This document shows, in pieces, positions 1 to 5,839 of a DNA stretch of 7,283 nt. The DNA comes from Ancylobacter novellus (GTDB lineage: Bacteria > Pseudomonadota > Alphaproteobacteria > Rhizobiales > Xanthobacteraceae): the NCBI GenBank assembly GCA_003241485.1, contig QFQD01000110.1, positions 1-7,283 on the forward strand, in the 5' to 3' direction. Each line of letters opens with the position of its first letter. Within the stretch, counting starts at the first letter, position 1. The position numbers were made by a program, and so were the translations under genes. Under the pieces are notes generated by a model that was given only the letters and a program-made list of their open reading frames with translations, was not told the origin of the DNA and ran no database searches.

Positions 1-1
1 G

Positions 2-1525
2 GGGAGGCGCATGTTCGCCTTCCTCTGCATGGTGTTCGGCATGTTCATGGCGATCCTGGACATCCAGATCGTCTCGGCCTCGCTGGCGGAGATCCAGGCT
101 GGGCTCGCCGCCTCCTCCGACGAAATCTCCTGGGTACAGACCAGCTACCTCATTGCCGAGGTGGTGATGATCCCGCTCTCGGGCTTCCTGTCACGCGCCC
201 TGTCGACGCGCTGGCTGTTCGTCGCCGCCGCCACCGGCTTCACCGTGATGAGCTTCATGTGCGCCACGGCGACGACCATCAACCAGATGATCGTCTATCG
301 CGCGCTGCAGGGCTTCCTCGGCGGCGGCATGATCCCGACCGTGTTCGCGGCGGCCTATTCGGTGTTCCCGCGTGAGAAGCAGCGCGTCGTCGCGCCGCTG
401 ATCGGCCTGGTGGCGACGCTGGCGCCGACCATCGGCCCGACCATAGGCGGCTATCTCACCGACCTGTTCTCCTGGCACTGGCTGTTTCTCGTCAACATCA
501 TCCCCGGCATCCTGGTCATCATCGCTACCGCCACGCTGGTGGATTTCGACGAGCCTGACCTCGCACTGCTCGACCGTTTCGACTGGTGGGGGCTCATCTT
601 CATGGCGGGCTTCCTCGGCAGCCTTGAATTCGTGCTGGAGGAGGGGCCGACCAATGACTGGTTCGAGGACCGGGCGATCTTCTTCTTCGCCATTGCCGGC
701 ACGGTCTCGGCCGTCGCCTTCTTCGCGCGGGTGCTGATGGCGCGCGAACCGGTGGTGGATTTGCGGGCGTTCAGCAATCGCAACTTCGCCGTCGGCTCGG
801 CCTTCAGCTTCGTGGTCGGCATCGGGCTTTATGGGCTGACCTATCTCTATCCGCTCTATCTGGCGCGGGTGCGCGGCTACTCCGCGCTGATGATCGGCGA
901 GACCATGTTCGTCTCCGGCCTTGCCATGTTCATCTGCGCCCCGATCGCCGGGCGGCTGATGGGCAAGGTCGATCCGCGCGTCATGATCGCCTTCGGCTTC
1001 GGCGCCTTCGCGCTTGGCACCTGGCAGGTCACGGGGCTGACCAAGGACTGGGACTTCTGGGAGCTGCTGGTGCCGCAGATCCTGCGCGGCGTTGGCATCA
1101 TGATGGCGATGATCCCGGTCAACAACATCTCGCTCGGCACCCTGCCGCCGGCCCAGCTGAAGAACGCGTCCGGCCTGTTCAACCTGATGCGCAATCTCGG
1201 CGGCGCGGTGGGGCTGGCGATGATAAACACGGTATTGAACGACCGCTGGGACCTGCATCTCGCCCGCCTGCACGAGAACGTGCAATGGGCGAACGCGGTG
1301 GCGGTGGAGCGGCTCGACACCATGACCCGCTCGCTCTCCGCGCTCGGCTCGGACGCCGAGGCCGCTGCGCTGAAGCGCATGGCGGGACAGGTGCGCATCC
1401 AGGCCGAGGTGATGGCGTTCTCGGATGTCTTCCTCGTGCTCACCGTGCTGTTCGTGCTGCTGCTGCTGGCCTCGCCGCTGATGAGCCGTCCGGCCAATAA
1501 TGGCGGTGGCGGCGGGGGACACTGA
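2..1525 (+). CDS. DHA2-family (EmrB/QacA-type) MFS drug efflux permease, 5' end outside window
   Basis: Inner-membrane proton-coupled multidrug efflux permease of the 14-helix DHA2 branch of the major facilitator superfamily. Counting from the ATG at base 11, the protein opens directly inside the first helix (AFLCMVFGMFMAILDIQIVS). It then shows the family motifs: WVQTSYLIAEVVMIPLSGFL (helix 2), RALQGFLGGG (motif B, about residues 97-106) and APTIGPTIGGYL with WHWLFLVNIIPG (motif C, about residues 137-164). Hydrophobic helices continue to a C-terminal helix near residue 490, and the protein ends in a Gly-rich tail. EmrB-type proteins usually have 10-20 cytosolic residues before helix 1. The frame stays open through bases 2-10, so the true start is probably upstream of the window; ATG 11 is possible, but GGGAGG lies only 3 nt from it. 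In this family the partner is an HlyD/EmrA periplasmic adaptor gene, normally just upstream. The substrate cannot be told from sequence. Confidence 0.93.
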   Translation, partial: GRRMFAFLCMVFGMFMAILDIQIVSASLAEIQAGLAASSDEISWVQTSYLIAEVVMIPLSGFLSRALSTRWLFVAAATGFTVMSFMCATATTINQMIVYRALQGFLGGGMIPTVFAAAYSVFPREKQRVVAPLIGLVATLAPTIGPTIGGYLTDLFSWHWLFLVNIIPGILVIIATATLVDFDEPDLALLDRFDWWGLIFMAGFLGSLEFVLEEGPTNDWFEDRAIFFFAIAGTVSAVAFFARVLMAREPVVDLRAFSNRNFAVGSAFSFVVGIGLYGLTYLYPLYLARVRGYSALMIGETMFVSGLAMFICAPIAGRLMGKVDPRVMIAFGFGAFALGTWQVTGLTKDWDFWELLVPQILRGVGIMMAMIPVNNISLGTLPPAQLKNASGLFNLMRNLGGAVGLAMINTVLNDRWDLHLARLHENVQWANAVAVERLDTMTRSLSALGSDAEAAALKRMAGQVRIQAEVMAFSDVFLVLTVLFVLLLLASPLMSRPANNGGGGGGH

Positions 1526-1536
1526 GACGGCGAGGC

Positions 1537-1573
1537 GTCATCCCGGCCGGAGTGTCGCTCGTCCGGGCGTGAC
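1537..1573. repeat. REP-like imperfect palindrome after the transporter gene
   Basis: GTCA (1537-1540) and CCCGG (1542-1546) face CCGGG (1563-1567) and TGAC (1570-1573), giving an imperfect stem around a 16-nt loop. An alternative stem is CCGGA (1547-1551) with TCCGG (1562-1566). The GTCATCCCGG wording resembles the short intergenic palindromes common in Rhizobiales genomes (recalled, not searched). It lies 12 bases after the transporter stop. No T-run follows, so it is not a classical rho-independent terminator, though it could protect mRNA 3' ends. Confidence 0.4.
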
Positions 1574-1590
1574 CCCGACATCTGCCGCCC

Positions 1591-1619
1591 TTGCCGTTTC
1601 ATCGTCTCTCGGCTAAAGA
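1591..1619 (+). promoter_or_regulatory. Candidate sigma-70-type promoter for the leuA leader and leuA
   Basis: TTGCCG (1591-1596) is followed after exactly 17 bases by TAAAGA (1614-1619). The preceding base makes the -35 CTTGCCG, close to the CTTGAC-type -35 described for rhizobial housekeeping promoters. Transcription would start near 1626, about 30 bases before the leader GTG and about 280 bases before leuA, leaving a long untranslated leader. A 7-bp inverted repeat, CTCGGCT (1608-1614) with AGCCGAG (1646-1652), overlaps the -10 edge and the leader's ribosome-binding region; its role is unknown. Confidence 0.55.
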
Positions 1620-1654
1620 ACCTTTCCAGAGAGCAACCTCGCGAGAGCCGAGCC

Positions 1655-1759
1655 GTGACGCCTTCGTCCGTCCGCCGCTATTCCGCGACCCCGACCGCCC
1701 TGCGGTTCACGGGGAAGGCTCTGCTTGCGTCCGGGCTCCTTCTTCTTAGCCGCCCCTGA
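1655..1759 (+). CDS. Leucine-rich leader peptide of leuA (attenuator ORF), 34 aa
   Basis: GTG 1655 opens a 34-codon frame ending at TGA 1757-1759, inside the leuA 5' leader and downstream of the candidate promoter. The peptide has seven Leu codons, ending in ALLASGLLLLSRP. Four are consecutive: CTC CTT CTT CTT at 1736-1747. Four of the seven are CTT (1724, 1739, 1742, 1745), whereas the transporter gene uses CTT only occasionally and I saw none in frame in leuA. A cluster of codons for the end product of the downstream gene, placed near the stop of a short leader ORF, is the hallmark of ribosome-mediated attenuation. The start is uncertain: no ATG exists in this frame, and the ribosome-binding site (GAGAG, 1643-1647, 7 nt upstream) is weak. 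The peptide itself probably has no function; translation through the Leu codons is the signal. Confidence 0.7.
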   Translation: MTPSSVRRYSATPTALRFTGKALLASGLLLLSRP

Positions 1760-1793
1760 GGGCCGGCCGGGCTTGTGCCTGGGCGCTCAGGGG
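1753..1793 (+). promoter_or_regulatory. Leader hairpin containing the leader-peptide stop codon
   Basis: CCCCTGAG (1753-1760) and CTCAGGGG (1786-1793) form a perfect 8-bp stem. Inside the loop, CCGGGC (1767-1772) and GCCTGG (1777-1782) can form a second stem with one G-U pair around TTGT. The outer 5' arm contains the leader TGA (1757-1759), so a ribosome stalled on the Leu codons 1736-1747 would mask the arm, while ribosome release would let it fold. No run of T follows, so this is not an intrinsic terminator by itself. It is followed by a C-rich, G-poor stretch (about 1796-1830) that could suit Rho loading. A REP-like palindrome that happens to lie here is the alternative. Confidence 0.5.
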
Positions 1794-1890
1794 ATGACGC
1801 CTCCACCGCACAACTCGCCTGACCGACAGATGTACGCCGGACGATGCACCCGAGGGAAACGCCTCAAGCGTGGCACCCGGCGCGGAAGAC

Positions 1891-1900
1891 AAGAAGGAAG
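1891..1900 (+). promoter_or_regulatory. leuA ribosome-binding site, complementary to the leader Leu codons
   Basis: AAGAAGGAAG (1891-1900) ends 5 nt before ATG 1906 and is the Shine-Dalgarno that fixes the leuA start there rather than at the in-frame GTG 1870. AAGAAGGA (1891-1898) is perfectly complementary to TCCTTCTT (1737-1744) within the leader's CTC-CTT-CTT Leu codons, so the two could pair and block leuA initiation. Confidence 0.7.
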
Positions 1901-1905
1901 CACCC

Positions 1906-3492
1906 ATGCCCAACGCGAACAACTCCAACGCCAATAACGCCAACCGCGTCATCATCTTCGACACCACCCTGCGCGACGGCGAGCAGTGCCCCGGCGCCTC
2001 GATGACCTTCGAGGAGAAGCTGGAGGTCGCCGACCTCCTCGACACGATGGGCGTGGATGTCATCGAGGCGGGCTTCCCGATCGCCTCGAACGGCGATTTC
2101 GAATCGGTCGCCGAGATTGCACGCCGCACGAAGAACGCGGTCATCGCCGGTCTCGCCCGCGCCATCCCCGCCGATATCGCCCGCGCCGGCGAGGCGGTGA
2201 AGCATGCGGCCCGCCCGCGCATCCACACCTTCGTCTCCACCTCGCCGATCCACCTCGAACACCAGATGCGCAAGACGCAGGACCAGGTGATCGACATCAT
2301 CACGGCGACCGTCACCCAGGCGCGCAACCTCATCGACGACATCGAATGGTCGGCGATGGACGCGACCCGCACGCCCATCGACTATCTCGCCCGCTGCGTC
2401 GAGACCGCGATCAAGGCCGGCGCCACCACCATCAACCTGCCGGACACGGTGGGCTATGCCACGCCGTCCGAATATGAAGCGATGTTCCGCGAGGTGCGCG
2501 CGCGCGTGCTGGACCGCGTGCCGCACCCCGAGAAGATCGTCTTCTCCGCCCATTGCCATGACGATCTCGGCTTGGCGGTCGCCAACTCGCTGGCGGCACT
2601 GGCCGGCGGCGCGCGGCAGATCGAGTGCACCATCAACGGCCTCGGCGAGCGCGCGGGCAATGCGGCGCTGGAAGAAGTGGTGATGGCGATCCGCACCCGT
2701 TCGGACGTGCTGCCCTACCAGACCGGCATCGACGCGACGCTGGTGACGCGCGCCTCCAAGCTCGTCTCGGCGGTGACGTCCTTCCCGGTGCAGTACAACA
2801 AGGCCATCGTCGGCCGGAACGCCTTCGCCCATGAGAGCGGCATCCATCAGGACGGCATGCTCAAGAACAACACCACCTACGAGATCATGACGCCCGACAG
2901 TGTCGGCGTCTCCAAGACCTCGCTGGTGATGGGCAAGCACTCCGGCCGCGCCGCCTTCCGCGACAAGCTGAAGGCGCTCGGCTACGAACTGGGCGAGAAC
3001 GCCCTGAACGACGCCTTCGCCCGCTTCAAGGACCTCGCCGACCGCAAGAAGGTGGTCTATGACGAGGACATCGAGGCGCTGGTCGATCAGGAGATCGCCG
3101 CCGCGCATGACCGCATGAAGCTGGTCTCGCTCAGCGTCATCGCCGGTAGCCATGGGCCGCAGCGTGCCACCATGAAGATGGCGGTGGACGGCGTGGTCAC
3201 CACCGAGGAATGCGAGGGCAACGGCCCGGTCGACGCGGTGTTCAACTGCATCCAGGCCATCGCGCCGCACTCCGCCAAGCTGGCGCTCTACCAGGTGCAC
3301 GCGGTGACCGAGGGCACGGACGCGCAGGCGGAAGTCTCGGTGCGGCTGGAGGACGGCGACAAGGCGGTGACCGGGCGCGGTTCCGATCCCGATACGCTGG
3401 TCGCTTCGGCGCAGGCCTATATCATCGCGCTCAACAAGCTGCAGCTGAAGCGCCAGAGCCTGAATGCGCAGGCGCAGCCGGCCGCCGAATAG
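1906..3492 (+). CDS. leuA: 2-isopropylmalate synthase, first committed step of leucine synthesis
   Basis: Condenses acetyl-CoA with 2-oxoisovalerate to give 2-isopropylmalate in the cytosol. The 528-aa length from ATG 1906 matches bacterial LeuA (about 520 aa). The catalytic TIM barrel spans about residues 14-285. It holds the HMGL signature DTTLRDGEQCPG (19-30), with Arg23 and Asp24 at the active site, and SAHCHDDLG (214-222), whose His216 and His218 bind the divalent metal, followed by GERAGNAALEEV (248-259). The linker carries HESGIHQDG (310-318), which supplies a catalytic His in characterised enzymes. The C-terminal domain from about residue 404 is the LeuA dimer/regulatory domain that binds leucine for feedback inhibition. 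An Asn-rich N-terminus precedes the barrel. The gene is alone between its own promoter and leader and a terminator 24 bases after the stop, so it appears monocistronic. The 5' leader suggests control by leucine supply in addition to feedback. Confidence 0.97.
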   Translation: MPNANNSNANNANRVIIFDTTLRDGEQCPGASMTFEEKLEVADLLDTMGVDVIEAGFPIASNGDFESVAEIARRTKNAVIAGLARAIPADIARAGEAVKHAARPRIHTFVSTSPIHLEHQMRKTQDQVIDIITATVTQARNLIDDIEWSAMDATRTPIDYLARCVETAIKAGATTINLPDTVGYATPSEYEAMFREVRARVLDRVPHPEKIVFSAHCHDDLGLAVANSLAALAGGARQIECTINGLGERAGNAALEEVVMAIRTRSDVLPYQTGIDATLVTRASKLVSAVTSFPVQYNKAIVGRNAFAHESGIHQDGMLKNNTTYEIMTPDSVGVSKTSLVMGKHSGRAAFRDKLKALGYELGENALNDAFARFKDLADRKKVVYDEDIEALVDQEIAAAHDRMKLVSLSVIAGSHGPQRATMKMAVDGVVTTEECEGNGPVDAVFNCIQAIAPHSAKLALYQVHAVTEGTDAQAEVSVRLEDGDKAVTGRGSDPDTLVASAQAYIIALNKLQLKRQSLNAQAQPAAE

Positions 3493-3515
3493 GTTCGCCG
3501 GCCACTCGCTAAAAG

Positions 3516-3544
3516 AAAACCCCGGCCGTGAGGCCGGGGTTTTT
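3516..3544. terminator. Bidirectional rho-independent terminator between convergent genes
   Basis: CCCCGGCC (3520-3527), loop GTGA, GGCCGGGG (3532-3539) form a perfect 8-bp stem, followed by TTTTT (3540-3544). AAAA (3516-3519) precedes the stem, so the minus strand also reads a stem followed by T4. It therefore suits both leuA, whose stop is 24 bases before the A tract, and the minus-strand gene whose stop lies at 3559-3561. Confidence 0.92.
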
Positions 3545-3558
3545 GTTTGGCTGGTCGC

Positions 3559-5436
3559 TTACTGCGGCGGCGGCTGGTTCGGATCGGGATTGCCCGGCCG
3601 GCGCGCCGGAGGCTGCTGGGGCTGCTGCTGCGGCGGCGGTGGCGGTTGCTGCCCGCGCATCTGCTGCATCTGTTGCGCGCGCTGCTGCTGGATTAGCTGC
3701 TGCTGTGCCGCCCTCTGCTGCTGGATCTGCTGCTGCTGCGCGGCGCGTTGCTGCTGCACGGCCTGCTGCTGGGCGGCCCGCTGAGCCTGCTGCGCGGCGC
3801 GTTGCTGTTCCACCGCCTGCTGCTGCGCCGCCCTCTGCTGCTGGATTTGCTGCTGTTGCGCGGCGCGCTGCTGCTGGGCCTGCAGGGCCTTCTCCTGCTG
3901 GGCGGCGCGCTGCTGCTGCATCAGCTGCTGCTGCGCGGCTCGCTGTTGCTGAATGGCCTGCTGCTGAGCGGCGCGCTGCTGCTGGATCTGCTGCTGCTGT
4001 TCCGCCGCGCGGCGCTGCGCCTCAACGGCCTGCTGCTGCTGTTGCGCGCGCAACTGCTGAGCCTGCTGGGCCCGCTGCTGCTGCATCAGTTGCTGCTGCT
4101 CGGCGGCGCGCCGCTGGGCTTCCACCGCCTGCTGCTGGTTCTGCAGCTGCTGGGCGCGGAACTCCTGCTGCTGTTGCTGGGCGCGCTGGCGTTGCATCAT
4201 GTCCTGCTGCGCAGCATTCGGCGCGTTGGCCGGCCCGCCGGGGAGGGCGGCCGGGCGATAGCCGGGCTGCATGCCGGGATTGCCCTGCATGCGCTGTGCG
4301 CGTTCGATGTACTGCTGCTGCATGCGGTCAGCCTGCGCGCGGCGCTGATCGTTCAGCATCTGCTGCTGCGCCGCGATCTGCGCGTTGCGCGCCATCGCTT
4401 TACGGCGCATCTCATCCAGCCGCACGGCGCGCTGCTGCTCCAGCTGCTCCATCTGCTGGCGATACATGTCGGGCTGGTTGAAGCGGGCCTGCCGCAGTTC
4501 GCGCCGCTGGCTCGGCTCAAGCACATTCAGCAGGGCGGCGGAGGGCGTGTAGGCGCCGCCCATGTCGCGATCATCGGCGACGTACTGACGGATGATCGCC
4601 CGCTGGTTCGGGTCGAGCCGGCGCTCGTAGCGCGGCGGCGGCCCGTAACGGTTACCCAGCGCGATGGCGGGCGCGAAGATTCCCAGCTGGCCATTGCCGT
4701 AGAACACGTCGTTGCGATTTTCGACGAAGACGACATCGCGCGTGTAGAGGCGGTCGCGGACGCGGCCATCATACACGTCGTAGTCGAACCCACGATTGAC
4801 GTAGTAGCCGTTATCCCAGCTCGGCTCGTAATAGTCCGGCGCGGCGGCGAGAAAGACGTTGGTCTGCGGAATCGGCGCCACATAGACGGCGAGGTCCTGC
4901 TCGCCCATATAGCGGTCCTCGACGAAGACCCAGCTTTCGGCGACCGGCGGCGCATAATAGTTGGCCCGGCCGACGGCATAGCCGGGACGGTCCGGCGCGA
5001 TCGGCGCCCAGCCGGTACGTCCGCCACCGCGCCGCCAGGTCACCCACGCCGGCGACCAGGTGTCGCCGGGGACCCAGAACCAGCCATAGGACGGGTCATA
5101 GCCCCAGCGACCGTAATGATAGGTCGCCCAGCCGAACGGCTCATAGGATTCCCAGTACCAGCCATACTGGTCGGTCCAGACCCAGCGGCCTTCCTGATAG
5201 GGGCGCCAATCCGGCCCGACATTCGTGGGAATGAACACGTACTGATAGTCGGGGTGCTGCACCCAGGTGCCGTACTGGCCGAGCTGGTCGTAAAACACGT
5301 TGACGTCGAGCGGCGCATTCGCCTGCGTCACATAATCGGGCGGCCCGTTCTGCGCGGAGGCGGGCAGCATGGCGCTGGTGGCGAGAAGGCCCGCGGTCAG
5401 GCCCGCGACGAGCATTGGGCGATAAAGACGAAGCAT
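3559..5436 (-). CDS. Exported DUF6600-like protein with Trp/Tyr-rich N-terminal half and Gln/Ala/Arg hendecad-repeat C-terminal half
   Basis: A 625-aa secreted or periplasmic protein of unknown function. Residues 1-29 form a Sec signal peptide: basic LRLYR, a hydrophobic stretch, then LPASAQ with likely cleavage after ASA. Residues 45-165 are rich in Trp, Tyr and Gly, with repeated units such as GRWVWTDQYGWYWESYEPFG (83-102) and GRWGYDPSYGWFWVPGDTW (109-127); this is the style of DUF6600/YXWGXW-type exported proteins. Residues 275-410 are charged, helical and Met/Gln-rich. Residues 411-595 are almost entirely Gln, Ala and Arg, with an 11-residue period clearest at 485-587. The tail (596-625) is Pro/Gln-rich. 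The start was chosen at 5436 because the signal peptide begins there and GAGGT lies 7 nt upstream on the coding strand; an earlier in-frame ATG at 5559 would bury the signal peptide. A role in envelope structure or binding is plausible but unproven. The DUF6600 assignment is from memory of the family pattern. Confidence 0.88.
   Translation of the reverse strand: MLRLYRPMLVAGLTAGLLATSAMLPASAQNGPPDYVTQANAPLDVNVFYDQLGQYGTWVQHPDYQYVFIPTNVGPDWRPYQEGRWVWTDQYGWYWESYEPFGWATYHYGRWGYDPSYGWFWVPGDTWSPAWVTWRRGGGRTGWAPIAPDRPGYAVGRANYYAPPVAESWVFVEDRYMGEQDLAVYVAPIPQTNVFLAAAPDYYEPSWDNGYYVNRGFDYDVYDGRVRDRLYTRDVVFVENRNDVFYGNGQLGIFAPAIALGNRYGPPPRYERRLDPNQRAIIRQYVADDRDMGGAYTPSAALLNVLEPSQRRELRQARFNQPDMYRQQMEQLEQQRAVRLDEMRRKAMARNAQIAAQQQMLNDQRRAQADRMQQQYIERAQRMQGNPGMQPGYRPAALPGGPANAPNAAQQDMMQRQRAQQQQQEFRAQQLQNQQQAVEAQRRAAEQQQLMQQQRAQQAQQLRAQQQQQAVEAQRRAAEQQQQIQQQRAAQQQAIQQQRAAQQQLMQQQRAAQQEKALQAQQQRAAQQQQIQQQRAAQQQAVEQQRAAQQAQRAAQQQAVQQQRAAQQQQIQQQRAAQQQLIQQQRAQQMQQMRGQQPPPPPQQQPQQPPARRPGNPDPNQPPPQ
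3652..4206 (-). repeat. CAG/CTG-rich low-complexity tract with 33-bp tandem units encoding Gln/Ala/Arg repeats
   Basis: This tract encodes residues 411-595 of the exported protein. In 3676-3984 the period is 33 bp, one QQQRAAQQQ plus two residues (AI, LM, QI, AV, LI), seen about nine times. Some units are longer or shorter: one carries EKALQA, another lacks the first three Gln. On the plus strand it reads as runs of CTG and GCG codons, which also creates long spurious open frames there. Such tracts can change length by slippage or recombination. Confidence 0.85.
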
Positions 5437-5835
5437 GGCAGGCACCTCGTACGGTCGGCGGTGGGTACGTTTAACGTCCACACCTGAATATGGTTTCAAA
5501 TATATATGTCGCAGATTGAAAATTAATCGGGCATGAACGACCGAAAAAGATCGTGTCAAAACTGTGTTTTCATGGTGACTTAAGAGGATGTTGGTTCACG
5601 TTGCCGCTGACGGGGCCCGCTCGCGCAATACTGTTGGCGAATTCGGTATCCCCGCCAAATAATCGCGGGGACGCGTGCCCGCTGCCGGTCGGCGACTGCG
5701 TTGGCTTTCCGAGCCGCGGTTTCGCCGCGCGCAGGAGGCGGCGGCCACAAAGATGCCCGGCGCGTTCGCCAAAGTGGTGGTTCTCGCCAGCAGACCGCGC
5801 TTGTCCATGTCTCGCCTCACGCCGCACCCTCCTGC
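5437..5835. other. Divergent intergenic region with an AT-rich island
   Basis: This stretch separates the minus-strand exported protein from the plus-strand DUF930 gene. Bases about 5485-5580 are strikingly AT-rich against the GC-rich window, with TATATAT (5501-5507), AATTAAT and A/T runs, as expected for a promoter or protein-binding region. On the minus strand TTGACA sits at 5559-5554, but no good -10 lies 16-18 bases after it. The part from 5580 to 5750 returns to high GC; I see no gene or RNA in it that I can support. AGGAGG at 5733-5738 is the only strong Shine-Dalgarno-like site there. Confidence 0.6.
5499..5506 (-). promoter_or_regulatory. Possible -10 element for the exported DUF6600-like gene
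   Basis: The minus strand reads TATATATT here, giving a possible -10 about 63 bases before the ATG at 5436 and so a leader of roughly 55 nt. The matching -35 position is weak (ATTAAT or CGATTA). A consensus TTGACA at 5559-5554 is too far upstream to pair with it. This is one choice among several in an AT-rich stretch. Confidence 0.25.
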
Positions 5836-5839
5836 ATGA
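5753..5839 (+). CDS. Possible 28-aa upstream ORF overlapping the DUF930 start (ATGA)
   Basis: ATG 5753 opens a 28-codon frame (beginning MPGAFAKVVVLASRP) whose TGA at 5837-5839 overlaps the ATG of the DUF930 gene at 5836 as ATGA. A strong AGGAGG (5733-5738) lies 14 nt upstream, longer than the usual 5-9 nt. The DUF930 start itself has no visible Shine-Dalgarno, so translation by coupling through this small frame would solve that problem. The peptide is not recognised, and chance is a real alternative. Confidence 0.22.
   Translation: MPGAFAKVVVLASRPRLSMSRLTPHPPA

Noticed and set aside
191..1522. A 443-codon minus-strand open frame opposite the transporter
   Set aside because: Composition is His/Arg/Glu-rich with no domain, typical of antisense frames in GC-rich DNA; the plus-strand frame has clear MFS motifs.
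1870..1905. GTG 1870 as a longer leuA start (12 extra residues)
   Set aside because: The strong AAGGAAG site at 1894-1900 lies inside that extension and is well spaced for ATG 1906; GTG 1870 has no ribosome-binding site.
1725..1937. A 70-codon plus-strand frame across the leuA leader
   Set aside because: It overlaps the leader hairpin and leuA start in another frame, with Arg-rich composition and no support.
1864..3300. A 478-codon minus-strand open frame opposite leuA
   Set aside because: Arg/Gly/His/Val-rich with no domain, and leuA on the plus strand is certain.
3652..4206. CRISPR array or other non-coding tandem repeat
   Set aside because: The units are contiguous, have no unique spacers, and keep the reading frame of the exported protein.
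3528..4481. A 317-codon Ala/Arg-rich plus-strand open frame
   Set aside because: It starts inside the terminator and is a product of the GC-rich repeat; no recognisable domain.
3748..5487. A 579-codon plus-strand open frame opposite the exported DUF6600-like gene, very Leu-rich at its start
   Set aside because: It mirrors the CAG-repeat gene: CTG/CTC codons opposite Gln codons give Leu runs. The minus-strand gene has a signal peptide, ribosome-binding site, family motifs and terminator; the plus frame has none of these.
5437..5559. ATG at 5559 (minus) as start of the exported protein
   Set aside because: It would put 41 residues before a well-formed signal peptide and would run through the AT-rich promoter region; GAGGT is correctly spaced before 5436.
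5701..5835. TTG 5701 as start of the DUF930 protein
   Set aside because: The additional 45 residues are low in family character and have no ribosome-binding site; ATG 5836 places the membrane helix at the usual distance from the N-terminus.
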